From Streptomyces sp. NRRL F-4489 (GTDB lineage: Bacteria; Actinomycetota; Actinomycetes; Streptomycetales; Streptomycetaceae): DNA of 64,000 nt. The DNA lies in assembly GCF_001509485.1 (NCBI RefSeq), contig NZ_LLZI01000268.1:21547-85546 (forward strand), given 5' to 3'. The position numbers and the translations under genes were made by a program. Shown piece after piece: positions 35,100-43,606 of the stretch. The number at the start of each line of letters is the position of its first letter. Position 1 is the stretch's first letter. The notes beneath the pieces were generated by a model that saw nothing but the letters and a program-made list of their open reading frames with translations, made no database searches and was not told where the DNA came from.

Positions 35100-36625
35100 A
35101 TGCCCATTTCCGACCAGCCGTTCCGCACATACGTGGAGGAGAACCTCGATGCACTTAACCGCGAACCGGGGCGCGAGGCCCTGGTCCACCAGGGCCGCCG
35201 GGTCACCGCCGGCGAGTTCCGCGCCCTGGTCCTGCGGATGGCCCGCGCGCTGCGCGACCGCGGTATCGGCCGCGGCGCCACCGTCACCCTGCTGAGCGGC
35301 AACCTCCCCGAGACGCTCGCCGCCCGCTACGCCGCCAACCTCGTCGGCGCCCGGGTGAACCACCTCTACAACAAGCTCTCCGCCGAGTCCCAGGCCGCGA
35401 TCGTCCGCGATGTGGAGACCCGCGCCCTGATCGTCGACCCCCGGCTGGCCGAACGGGCCGCGGAACTCGCCGAGTTGGCGCCCGTCGCGGACATCCTGAT
35501 GCTCGGCCCGGCGAAGCTCGGCGCCGACCTGCTGGAGCTGGCGGCCGGGCAGAGCGACGAACCGCTCGCCACCTCCGCCCGCCCCGAGGACATCTGCACC
35601 ATCCGCCACACCGGCGGCACCACCGGCCACCCCAAGGGCATCTGCACCACCTTCGAGCAGGTCCGGTGGTTCCAGGGGTCCGGCACCGCCAGCTGGTGTG
35701 CACCACCCTCGCCCACGCGGCCGGCTACATGGCCGACACCGTGCTGTACTCCGGCGGCACCGTCGTCCTGCACGACGACTTCGACCCCGCGGAGGCGCTC
35801 GCCACCATCGAACGCGAGCGGATCACCGCGCTCTTCCTGCTGCCGCCGCTGCTGTACCAGCTCATGGACCACCCCAACCGGCCGGGCACCGACACCTCCA
35901 GCCTTCGCATGCTCACCTACGGCGGCTGCCAGGCGTCCCCGGCCCGACTCGCCGACGCGGTACGGGCGTTCGGCCCGGTGCTGGTACAGGGCTACGGCCA
36001 GAACGAGGCCGGCGGCATCAGCGTGCTGACCCCCGAGGACCACGACCCCGAGCGCCCCGAGCGGCTGCGGTCGGCGGGCAAGGTGCTGCCCCACGTCGAG
36101 GTGGCGATCCGCGACACCGACGGCCGCGATCTGCCGCCCGGCGAGCACGGCGAGATCTGCGTCCGCTCCGCCATGATCATGCAGGGCTACTGGAAGCAGC
36201 CGGAGCTGACCGCCGAGGTGCTGCGGGACGGCTGGCTGCACACCGGTGACGTCGGATTCCTCGACGACGAGGGCTACCTGACCATCGTCGACCGGCTCAA
36301 GGACATGATCGTCGTGGTCGGCGGCCATGTGTACACCACCGAGCTGGAGGACCTGCTGAACTCGCACCCGCAGGTACTCCAGAGCGCCGTCTACGGCGTC
36401 CGCGACGCGGACCGGATGGAGCGGGTGCACGCGACGGTGGTGCGCACCCCCGGCGGCGACGTGGACGCGGAGCAGCTGCGGGCGATGGTGCGCGAGGTGC
36501 GCGGCGCGATGTACGAGCCGGCCCGGATCGCCTTCGCCGACGCGCTGCCGCTGACCGACGCGGGCAAGCCGGACAAGAAGGAACTCCGGCGCCGCGCCGA
36601 GGAGTCGGGCGCCGCGGCCGCCTGA
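35100..36625 (+). pseudogene. AMP-binding acyl-CoA ligase, frameshifted
   Basis: Two reading frames together make one ligase. From the ATG at 35100 about 195 residues are normal, including RHTGGTTGHPKGICTTFEQV. The sequence then moves to another frame between about 35660 and 35700 and continues as LVCTTLAHAAGYMADTVL, YGQNEAGGISV, WLHTGDVGFLDDEG, DRLKDMIVVVGGHVYTTELE and the C-terminal Lys (DAGKPDKKELRRR). One missing base (or 3n+1) would explain it and give about 508 aa. As written, translation from the start ends in a shadow frame at 36029. Either a recent pseudogene or a base lost in sequencing; the rest of the coding sequence is undamaged, which favours recent or artefactual. Confidence 0.82.
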
Positions 36626-36661
36626 TCCCGGCCTGGTCCGGGGGCACCGGACGACCGGCAG

Positions 36662-36700
36662 CGGCGGGCCGCCGCAGTGCTGCACGGCGGCGGCCCGCCG
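36662..36700. terminator. Bidirectional hairpin terminator
   Basis: Perfect 14-bp stem, 36662-36675 with 36687-36700, between the convergent ligase and His/Gly-rich secreted-protein genes. Confidence 0.8.
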
Positions 36701-36712
36701 GGTCGCGTCCGG

Positions 36713-37114
36713 TCAGAACCACCAACCGAACAGGCCGTGCAGAAGGCGCCCGAGCAGCCCGAACTCACGGCCCTCGCACCCCTCTCGGCCGAAGTGCCCG
36801 GACTTGCCGTGGTGGCCCTCGCGGCCCTCGTGGCCGAACCGGCCGAAACCTTCGCGGCCGCCGAAGCCTTCGCGGCCACCGAAGTTCTCACGGCCGCCGA
36901 AACCGAAGAAGCCGCCGCACTCGTCGTGCCGGTGGTGGCCGACATTGCGGCCGTGGTGGCCATGCCGGCCGTGGTGGCCGTGGCCACGGCCGTGGTCGCC
37001 GCTGACCGCGACGGACTGGCCCTGCGGGGCGGCCTGGGCCATACCGGCGAGCGGTACGACGGTGGCGGCGGCGAGCGTCGCGGCGGCCAGGGAACGGCCT
37101 ATGTACTTGCGCAT
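36713..37114 (-). CDS. Secreted His/Gly-rich repeat protein
   Basis: 133 aa precursor with AGGAG before the ATG. Signal peptide MRKYIGRSLAAATLAAATVV to AQA, then a His-rich block (HGRGHGHHGRHGHHGRNVGHH), a Gly-Arg-Glu repeat (FGGREGF, FGHEGREG, FGREGCEGREF) and a hydrophobic aromatic end (LLGRLLHGLFGWWF). The first block should bind metals; the repeats and the aromatic tail look like a surface-active or self-associating protein. Two Cys are present. No known family is recognised, though the layout recalls small cell-surface proteins of streptomycetes. Confidence 0.75.
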   Translation of the reverse strand: MRKYIGRSLAAATLAAATVVPLAGMAQAAPQGQSVAVSGDHGRGHGHHGRHGHHGRNVGHHRHDECGGFFGFGGRENFGGREGFGGREGFGRFGHEGREGHHGKSGHFGREGCEGREFGLLGRLLHGLFGWWF

Positions 37115-37256
37115 TCGTTTCTCCTGGTTGGCAGGAAATCGGACACGGGATGGGTACCTCGCGGTGTCCGTTTCTCCGCAGGCGCGGCGATCCTCCACTC
37201 CAACGGCCCTCGGGATTGCTCCGATCGGGGCCGCTCAGGGGGCCCGCCGGGGGGTG

Positions 37257-38270
37257 TCAGCGCCCGCGCGCCCGGCTGGGCTGCACCCGGGACGGCTCAC
37301 CGGGCATCTTCGGATGGTCCGGCGGATAGGGCAGATCGCCCAGCCCGTCGTCGGCGGCCTGCCGGTCGGCCAGCTCCAGCAGCGGTTCCAGGCCGAAGGC
37401 GTGCCCGGCCATGTCCGCGTGGACGTCGCCCAGCTCGGCGTAGCGCGCCGGGACGGTGAGCAGGTCGAAGTCCTCCGGCTCGGCGTCCGGCAGCTCCTCC
37501 CAGCGCAGCGGGGTGGAGACCGTCGCGCGGGGGCGGGCGCGCAGCGAGTAGGGCGAGGCGATGGTGCGGTCGCGGGCCATCTGGTTGTAGTCGACGAACA
37601 CCTTCCGGCCGCGCTCCTCCTTCCACCACGCGGAGGTCACCAGCTCCGGCAGCCGCCGCTCCATGGCCCGGGCCACCGCGATCGCGGCCCGCCGGACCTC
37701 GGTGAAGGTCCACTCCGGGCGGATCGGCACATAGACGTGCACCCCGCGGCCGCCGGAGGTCTTCGGCCAGCCGCGCAGCCCGTACCCGGCCAGCAGCTCG
37801 CGCAGGCCGCGGGCGACCTCGACGGCCTCGGCGAACCCGGTGCCGGGCTGCGGGTCGAGGTCCAGGCGCAGTTCGTCGGGGTGCTCGGTGTCGGCCCGGC
37901 GGACCGGCCAGGGGTGGAAGGTCAGGCAGCCGAGGTTGGCCGCCCAGATGACGGCGGCCGGTTCGGTGGGGCAGATCTCGTCGGCGAACCGGCCGCTGGG
38001 GAAGGCGATCCGGGCGGTGGGCAGCCAGTCCGGCAGCCCCTTCGGGGCCCGCTTCTGGTAGAAGAACTCGCCCTCGACGCCGTCCGGGAACCGCTGCATG
38101 GTGGTCGGCCGGTCGCGCAGTCCGCGCAGCACCCCGTCGGCCACCGCCAGGTAGTAGCGGGCGACGTCCAGCTTGGTGAAGCCGCGCTCGGGATAGTAGA
38201 TCTTGTCCGGGTTCGTCACGCGCACCGCGCGCCCCGCGACGTCCAGCTCCTCCACCCGTCCTCCGGCCAT
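37257..38270 (-). CDS. LigD-type polymerase/primase domain protein (NHEJ)
   Basis: 337 aa, a stand-alone LigD polymerase domain of the AEP primase superfamily. Cues: VTNPDKIYYPERGFTKLDVARYY at the start, the metal-binding LRLDLDPQPG, TSGGRGVHVYVPI, and FVDYNQMARDRTIASPYSLRARP. It fills gaps and adds ribonucleotides during end joining of double-strand breaks. It diverges from an ATP-dependent ligase over 102 bp, so both parts of a split LigD are adjacent. No Ku gene lies in the window. Confidence 0.9.
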   Translation of the reverse strand: MAGGRVEELDVAGRAVRVTNPDKIYYPERGFTKLDVARYYLAVADGVLRGLRDRPTTMQRFPDGVEGEFFYQKRAPKGLPDWLPTARIAFPSGRFADEICPTEPAAVIWAANLGCLTFHPWPVRRADTEHPDELRLDLDPQPGTGFAEAVEVARGLRELLAGYGLRGWPKTSGGRGVHVYVPIRPEWTFTEVRRAAIAVARAMERRLPELVTSAWWKEERGRKVFVDYNQMARDRTIASPYSLRARPRATVSTPLRWEELPDAEPEDFDLLTVPARYAELGDVHADMAGHAFGLEPLLELADRQAADDGLGDLPYPPDHPKMPGEPSRVQPSRARGR

Positions 38271-38372
38271 GCCTCCACGCTAGGGTCCGCCCGGTGCCGC
38301 CGCGCGCCGGGCGTGCGGGCCGCCGGTCCGCCCGGCGCGCGGGAACGGCCCGCGGCCCGCAGGATCGGGAGC

Positions 38373-39434
38373 ATGGACCTGCCCGTGATGCCCCCGGTCT
38401 CCCCCATGCTCGCCAAGCCGGTCACCACGATCCCGGACGGGATGCAGTACGAGGCCAAATGGGACGGTTTCCGCGTCATCGTCTTCCGGGACGGCGACGA
38501 GGTGGAGATCGCCAGCCGCACCACCAAATCGCTCAGCCGCTACTTCCCCGAGGTGGTCGCGGCGGCCCGCACCGAGCTGCCGCCGCGCTGCGTGGTGGAC
38601 GGCGAGATCGTCATCGCGCACGACGGCCGGCTGCACTTCGAGGAACTCCTGGAGCGCATCCACCCGGCCGACTCCCGGGTCCGCACCCTGGCCGCCCGCA
38701 CCCCCGCCTCGCTCGTCGCCTTCGACCTGCTGGCGCTGGACGACGCCGCGCTGCTGGCCGCGCCGCAGACCGAGCGGCGCCAGGCGCTGGTCGAGGCGCT
38801 GCGCCCGGCCCGGCCGCCGGTGCACACCGCGCCGGCCACCACCGACCGGGCCGTCGCCGAGCACTGGTTCGCGCAGTTCGAGGGCGCCGGGCTGGACGGG
38901 GTGATCGCCAAACCGCCGCACCTGCCGTACCGGCCCGGCGACCGCGCGATGTTCAAGGTCAAGCACGCCCGCACCGCCGACTGCGTGGTCGCCGGCTACC
39001 GGCTCCACAAGAGCGGTCCGGTGGTCGGCTCGCTGCTGCTGGGCCTGCACGACGCCTCCGGGCACCTCCAGCACGTCGGGGTGTGCGCGTCGTTCCCGAT
39101 GGCCCGGCGGCGGGCGCTGGTCGAGGAGCTGGCGCCGCTGCGGATGGCCGACGCCGCCGGCCACCCCTGGGCGGACTGGGGCGACGAGGCCGCGCACACC
39201 GCCCGCCGGATACCGGGCGGCCCGAGCCGGTGGAGCGGCGGCAAGGACCTGTCGTGGGTGCCGCTGCGCCCGGAGCGGGTGTGCGAGGTGGCGTACGACC
39301 ACATGGAGGGCAGCCGGTTCCGGCACACCGCGCAGTTCCGCCGCTGGCGGCCCGACCGTACGCCGGAGAGCTGCACCTACGCGCAGCTGGAGGAGCCGGT
39401 GGGCTACGACCTGGGGGAACTGCTGGGCGGCTGA
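38373..39434 (+). CDS. ATP-dependent DNA ligase, LigC type
   Basis: 353 aa; the adenylated Lys29 is in the ligase motif EAKWDGFR, followed by VVDGEIVI, EELLERIHP, VAFDLLALD, GVIAKP and FKVKHARTADCVVAGYR (motifs III to V), then an OB-fold domain to about residue 340. The order and small size match LigC ligases of actinobacteria. GGGAGC precedes the ATG. It probably works with the divergent LigD-polymerase in repair. Confidence 0.9.
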   Translation: MDLPVMPPVSPMLAKPVTTIPDGMQYEAKWDGFRVIVFRDGDEVEIASRTTKSLSRYFPEVVAAARTELPPRCVVDGEIVIAHDGRLHFEELLERIHPADSRVRTLAARTPASLVAFDLLALDDAALLAAPQTERRQALVEALRPARPPVHTAPATTDRAVAEHWFAQFEGAGLDGVIAKPPHLPYRPGDRAMFKVKHARTADCVVAGYRLHKSGPVVGSLLLGLHDASGHLQHVGVCASFPMARRRALVEELAPLRMADAAGHPWADWGDEAAHTARRIPGGPSRWSGGKDLSWVPLRPERVCEVAYDHMEGSRFRHTAQFRRWRPDRTPESCTYAQLEEPVGYDLGELLGG

Positions 39435-39461
39435 CCGAACGCGACCGCGGCGGCGGGCCGG

Positions 39462-40448
39462 TCAGCCGTCCGGCGGCCAGCTGCGCCGCCGCTCCCCCGG
39501 CGCCAGCCGGTCCACCACCTCGGCCAGCTCCTGGCACGCCTGCTCGACCCGCCGCCGGATGGCGTTCTGCTCGGTGACGATCGCCGACAGCAGCAGCGCG
39601 GTGAGCGCGGCGGAGGCGTTGAGCGCCTGGAGGTTGACCATCGCCTCCAGCAGGCTGCGGCCGGTGAACGGCCCGTACCGGCCGGTGGCCGCGCTGATCG
39701 CGAAGACCGACATCACCAGCACGCACGGCGTCGCCCCGATCAGCTGGAACCGCAGCGCCGCCCACACGATCACCGGGAAGACCAGGAACAGCACGGCCAG
39801 CGTGGACCACGTCACCAGCAGCGACACCGCCACCGTGGCGGCCAGCAGCGCCGCCGCCTCCGCCCAGCGGTACAGCGGGATCGCCCGGGGCGGCCGGACC
39901 GTCCGCAGGGCGAGCAGCAGCGGGGTGACCACCAGGACGCCCATCGCGTCGCCCGCCCACCAGGACGCCCAGGTGGGCCAGAAGTCGCGGGCCGGCAGCG
40001 CCCCGGTGAGCACCTGGGTGCCGCTGCCCAGCGTCGCGCTGAGCACCATCGCGGCGAACGCGCCGAGCGCGACCAGCGCCACCCCGTCCCGCAGCCGGTC
40101 CAGTTCGGTGCGGAAGCCGGCCCGCCGCAGCATCAGGCAGGCGCACACCGGCGCGAGCGTATTGCCGGCGATCACGCCGAATCCGGCCAGGTCGAGGCGG
40201 GTGAGGGTGGAGATGACCAGCAGGGTGCCGAGCGCGATGCCCGGCCACATCCGCAGGCCCAGCAGGAGCAGGCAGCTCACCGCGATGCCCGTGGGCGGCC
40301 ACAGGGGGCTGACCACCGCACCCGCGACCACCACCTGCTCCAGCAGCCCGATCTTCGCGGCCCCGTAGTAGACGGCGGCGAGTACGAGGTTCCCCAGGAC
40401 CGCAGGAGCGGCCCGACGGATGTCCCCGGTGCGCACCACGTCAGCCAT
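39462..40448 (-). CDS. MASE1-domain integral membrane protein
   Basis: 328 aa from ATG at 40448 (an upstream start at 40484 is possible; neither has a good ribosome site). About eight to nine hydrophobic segments form a MASE1 sensor: VVSPLWPPTGIAVSCLLLLG, LGTLLVISTL, WWAGDAMGVLVVTPLLLAL and LRFQLIGATPCVLVMS are typical. After the last helix only a short coiled tail (about 295-328) follows, with no output domain. The output is probably the SpoIIE phosphatase gene 56-20 bp upstream in the same operon. Confidence 0.82.
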   Translation of the reverse strand: MADVVRTGDIRRAAPAVLGNLVLAAVYYGAAKIGLLEQVVVAGAVVSPLWPPTGIAVSCLLLLGLRMWPGIALGTLLVISTLTRLDLAGFGVIAGNTLAPVCACLMLRRAGFRTELDRLRDGVALVALGAFAAMVLSATLGSGTQVLTGALPARDFWPTWASWWAGDAMGVLVVTPLLLALRTVRPPRAIPLYRWAEAAALLAATVAVSLLVTWSTLAVLFLVFPVIVWAALRFQLIGATPCVLVMSVFAISAATGRYGPFTGRSLLEAMVNLQALNASAALTALLLSAIVTEQNAIRRRVEQACQELAEVVDRLAPGERRRSWPPDG

Positions 40449-40503
40449 CAGACAACGCCGGCGGCCGGGCGCCGGACGCGACACGCGCGCGGTGGCCCGC
40501 GCT

Positions 40504-41337
40504 TCACCCGGCCCCGCGCCCGTCCCCGCCGTGGCGCAGCACGATCACCGCGGCGTCGTCGGTGTGCCCGGTCAGTTCGGCGACGCACATCACCGCGGCG
40601 GCGATCTCGTCCGGGTCGTCCCCGGCCCGGGCGCTGACCACGCGGGCCACCTGCGCCAGCCCGGCCTCGATCGGGAACGAGGGGCCCTCGATGACCCCGT
40701 CGGTGAGCAGCACGAACGTGCCCGCCGCGGTGAGCCGGCGGCGGGTGACCGGATAGCGCTGCCCGGGCAGGACGCCCAGCGGGAGGCCGCCGGGGTCCTC
40801 GGCCACGCCCCAGCGGCGGTCGGTGGTGGCCCAGACGCCGGGGACGTGCCCGGCGCGGGCGCTGGCCAGTTCCCGGGTCGCCGGGTCGTAGCGGACGAAG
40901 GTGCAGGTCGCGAAGAGTTCGCAGTCGATGGAGAGCAGCAGGTCGTTGGCGCGGCTGAGCACTTCACCGGGGTCGGGGGCGTGCGCGGCGACGGCCCGCA
41001 GGCCGATCCGGATCTGCCCCATGAAGGCGGCCGCCTCGACGTCGTGGCCCTGGACGTCGCCGACCGAGAAGGCCAGCGACCCGTCCGGCAGCGGGAAGCC
41101 GTCGTACCAGTCGCCGCCGATGGCCAGGCCGTGCCGGGCCGGGGCGTAGCGGGCGGCGGTGCGCAGACCGGGCAGCTCGGGGAGGGCGGCGGGGAGCATC
41201 TCGCGCTGGAGGACCTCGGCCAGCTCGACCCTGGCGCGCTGGAGCTCCGCGCTCTGGCGCGCCTGGGCGGTCAGCCGACCGAGCGTGGTGAGCAGATCGT
41301 CGGCGCTCGCCGGCCGCGGGGGACGACGCCGCAGCAT
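40504..41337 (-). CDS. Stand-alone PP2C SpoIIE-type phosphatase
   Basis: 277 aa. After a short helical N-terminus (about 1-60) comes a complete phosphatase domain: GGDWYDGFPLPDG, VGDVQGHDVEAAAFMGQ, CTFVRYDPATRELASARAGH, LLTDGVIEG and TDDAAVIVLRHG. It is cytoplasmic and is followed on the same strand by the MASE1 membrane protein gene. MASE1 and SpoIIE are often fused in streptomycetes; here they are separate genes, an apparent split version. Confidence 0.88.
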   Translation of the reverse strand: MLRRRPPRPASADDLLTTLGRLTAQARQSAELQRARVELAEVLQREMLPAALPELPGLRTAARYAPARHGLAIGGDWYDGFPLPDGSLAFSVGDVQGHDVEAAAFMGQIRIGLRAVAAHAPDPGEVLSRANDLLLSIDCELFATCTFVRYDPATRELASARAGHVPGVWATTDRRWGVAEDPGGLPLGVLPGQRYPVTRRRLTAAGTFVLLTDGVIEGPSFPIEAGLAQVARVVSARAGDDPDEIAAAVMCVAELTGHTDDAAVIVLRHGGDGRGAG

Positions 41338-41403
41338 GCGCCCATCATATTTCCGGGGTCCGGCCCCCGCTTGGCGGCCGTTTGGTGCCCGGCGGCGCCG
41401 GGG

Positions 41404-43035
41404 TCAGACGGCGGGCCGCCGGGCCGCGGCCAGCTGGGCCGCGCCGGACCGCACCGCCCAGAAGAACACCGCCAGCGCGACGGCGGCCACCGCCAGCGAG
41501 TCGTACGGGGCGGGCAGCCGGCCGGAGCCCTTGAAGGTGCCCAGCCAGGACAGCGCGGTCAGCGCGAGGAGGTGGACCACCAGCCAGGCGCCGGTGCGGA
41601 GTTCGGCGGTGAGCGGGCGGCGCGGTCCGGCGCCGTCGCGCTCCGCGGCCCCGGCGCCGGGCCGCCGCATCACCAGGAAGAGCACCACCCCGGCGAGGAC
41701 CAGCGGCAGCGCCAGCCGCAGATCGTGCCAGCCCGACCAGTAGACGAACTCGCTGGACACCACGAAGCTCAGCGGCGCGATCCAGCGCAGCCCCGGCACC
41801 CAGCCGGCCGTCCCGCCGCCCTCCTCGGTGCGGAAGACCGCGACGGCGACCGCGGACGCCGCGTAGATCAGCAGGTACATGTCGCCCATCACGCTGACGA
41901 TGTCCTGCCAGCCGCCGAACGGCAGCAGGAACAGCACGATCACCACGAGGTTGACCGCCAGCGCCCGGCGCGGCATGCCGGAGCCCGCGTGGACCTTCAT
42001 GAAGTAGCGGGGGATGGTGCCGTTCTTGGCGAGCGCGTAGGTGTGCCGGGCGTCGAGGGCCACGCCCACGTAGGCCGAGCCGCCGGGCGAGAGGACGGCG
42101 TCGGCGTAGAGCAGGCTGGACAGCCAGTGGAGGTTGAGGATCAGCGCCAGCTGCCCGAACGGCGAGTCGAAGGAGACGCCCTTCCAGCCGCCGCCCAGCA
42201 GGTGCTCGGGGACGGTGAAGAGGTACGCGATCTGGAGCGCGAGGTACATCAGGACGGCCAGCCCGATACCGGCCAGGACGGCCCAGGGCAGGGTGCGGCG
42301 CGGGGCGCGGGTCTCGCCGGAGAAGTCCAGCGGGGCCTGGAAGCCGTTGACGGAGTAGACGATGCCGCCGCCGGCCAGCGCGGTCAGGCAGGCGACGTAG
42401 CCGTACGGGGCGAAGCCGCCGTGGTCGGTGAGGCGGCCGGCGTGCCAGCCGGAGGCGATCAGGGCGAGCACGGTGGCGACCGGGACGGCGATCTTGAAGA
42501 CCGAGACCAGGGTGTTGAGGCGGGCGAAGAGCTTGACCGCGAACCAGTTCAGCGCGGTCAGCAGCACACTCAGCCCGGCGGCCAGGCCCAGTCCGGCCGC
42601 GGTGAGGGTGTGGCCGTTGTAGAGCCCGGGGAGGTAGTGCGCGGTGTACTGCATGATCGCGCTGATCTCGGCGGCGGTGCCGCCCACGGACAGCAGCACC
42701 GACCAGCCGACGAGGGTGCCGACCAGCCGCCCGCTGGCGAACAGCGGCCAGCGGACGGTGCCGCCGCCCTCCGGCCGGGACGCGCCCAGTTCGATCATGA
42801 CCAGGGCGACCAGCCCGCACAGCAGGCCCGCGCCGACCCAGGACAGCAGCGCGGCGGGCCCGGCGGTCTGCGCGGCGTACATGGCCGCGAACAGCCAGCC
42901 GGAGCCGACGATGTTGGAGAAGCCGATCCCGGTCAGTCCCCAGAACCCCAGGTCCCGCCGCAGCCGGCGCTCCTGCGCCCGCACCTCGGGCACATCGGCC
43001 CCCGCGGCCTCGCCCGCCACCTGACGTCCCGCCAC
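41404..43035 (-). CDS. APC-superfamily amino acid permease
   Basis: 543 aa, GTG start with GAGGAGG upstream. About 12-14 hydrophobic segments, with GFWGLTGIGFSNIVGSGWLFAA as the family helix 1 and ALAGGGIVYSVNGFQAPLDFSGETRAPRRTLPW in helix 6 and its loop. It carries a long C-terminal part with two more helices. No linked enzyme shows the substrate. Confidence 0.86.
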   Translation of the reverse strand: MAGRQVAGEAAGADVPEVRAQERRLRRDLGFWGLTGIGFSNIVGSGWLFAAMYAAQTAGPAALLSWVGAGLLCGLVALVMIELGASRPEGGGTVRWPLFASGRLVGTLVGWSVLLSVGGTAAEISAIMQYTAHYLPGLYNGHTLTAAGLGLAAGLSVLLTALNWFAVKLFARLNTLVSVFKIAVPVATVLALIASGWHAGRLTDHGGFAPYGYVACLTALAGGGIVYSVNGFQAPLDFSGETRAPRRTLPWAVLAGIGLAVLMYLALQIAYLFTVPEHLLGGGWKGVSFDSPFGQLALILNLHWLSSLLYADAVLSPGGSAYVGVALDARHTYALAKNGTIPRYFMKVHAGSGMPRRALAVNLVVIVLFLLPFGGWQDIVSVMGDMYLLIYAASAVAVAVFRTEEGGGTAGWVPGLRWIAPLSFVVSSEFVYWSGWHDLRLALPLVLAGVVLFLVMRRPGAGAAERDGAGPRRPLTAELRTGAWLVVHLLALTALSWLGTFKGSGRLPAPYDSLAVAAVALAVFFWAVRSGAAQLAAARRPAV

Positions 43036-43153
43036 CGAAACGGCCTCCTCGACTCGCTGTCCTCGCTGGTCAGCGACCCTACGCGATGGATCGGCGCGGG
43101 CGGGCGGCCGAATGTTGCGGCCGTGTGAAGCGTGTGTGGCGGTGCGGTCGGGA

Positions 43154-43173
43154 GCCCCGGTCGGGGCCGGGGC
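43154..43173 (-). terminator. Short hairpin after the AccE-like gene
   Basis: GCCCCGG (43154-43160) and CCGGGGC (43167-43173) pair across a 6-nt loop, 7 nt past the stop codon of the small minus-strand gene. Confidence 0.45.
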
Positions 43174-43180
43174 CGCGCGG

Positions 43181-43411
43181 TCAGCCGCAGGTCCAGCAGC
43201 CGGCCCAGCAGGCGCACCGGGCGCGGTGGTTGCGCAGCTGGCGGTCGGTGAGCCCGTCGCCGCCGAAGTCGGTGGCGCCGTCGTCGGCGGCCGCCGCGCG
43301 GGCCAGGGCCAGCCGGCCGAGCAGGATGACGGTGAGCGCGGCCAGCTCCTCCGGTTCGGCACGGCCCCGGACGATGCGCAGCGGGATCTGTGCGGGCTCT
43401 TCGGTCGTCAC
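43181..43411 (-). CDS. Acyl-CoA carboxylase epsilon-like small protein with Cys-rich tail
   Basis: 76 aa from a GTG at 43411. Residues LRIVRGRAEPEELAALTVILLGRLA match the core of the acyl-CoA carboxylase epsilon (AccE/PccE) subunit, which bridges the alpha and beta subunits. No carboxylase gene lies nearby, and instead of the usual Trp-Arg-rich end the protein finishes with CACWAGCWTCG, four Cys in ten residues (C-x-C-x3-C-x2-C). That tail could bind a metal or be modified. The start is uncertain. It lies between an APC permease and a DyP peroxidase. Confidence 0.65.
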   Translation of the reverse strand: MTTEEPAQIPLRIVRGRAEPEELAALTVILLGRLALARAAAADDGATDFGGDGLTDRQLRNHRARCACWAGCWTCG

Positions 43412-43606
43412 CCCGCCGACGCTAGGAGCGGTCCGCCGCGGCGGCGCGGGCGCCTGCGCCGTTCGGCGGCCGGACGGCCACCCCAGGCGTGATTTCGGTG
43501 GGCCCGGCCGTGTTGCTCCCGGCGGCGGCCGGGCGCGCGGCGAGGATCGCGCAGCAGTGACGTGCACGGACACCGGCGGCGGATGACGCAGTGGGGATGG
43601 CGGGCG

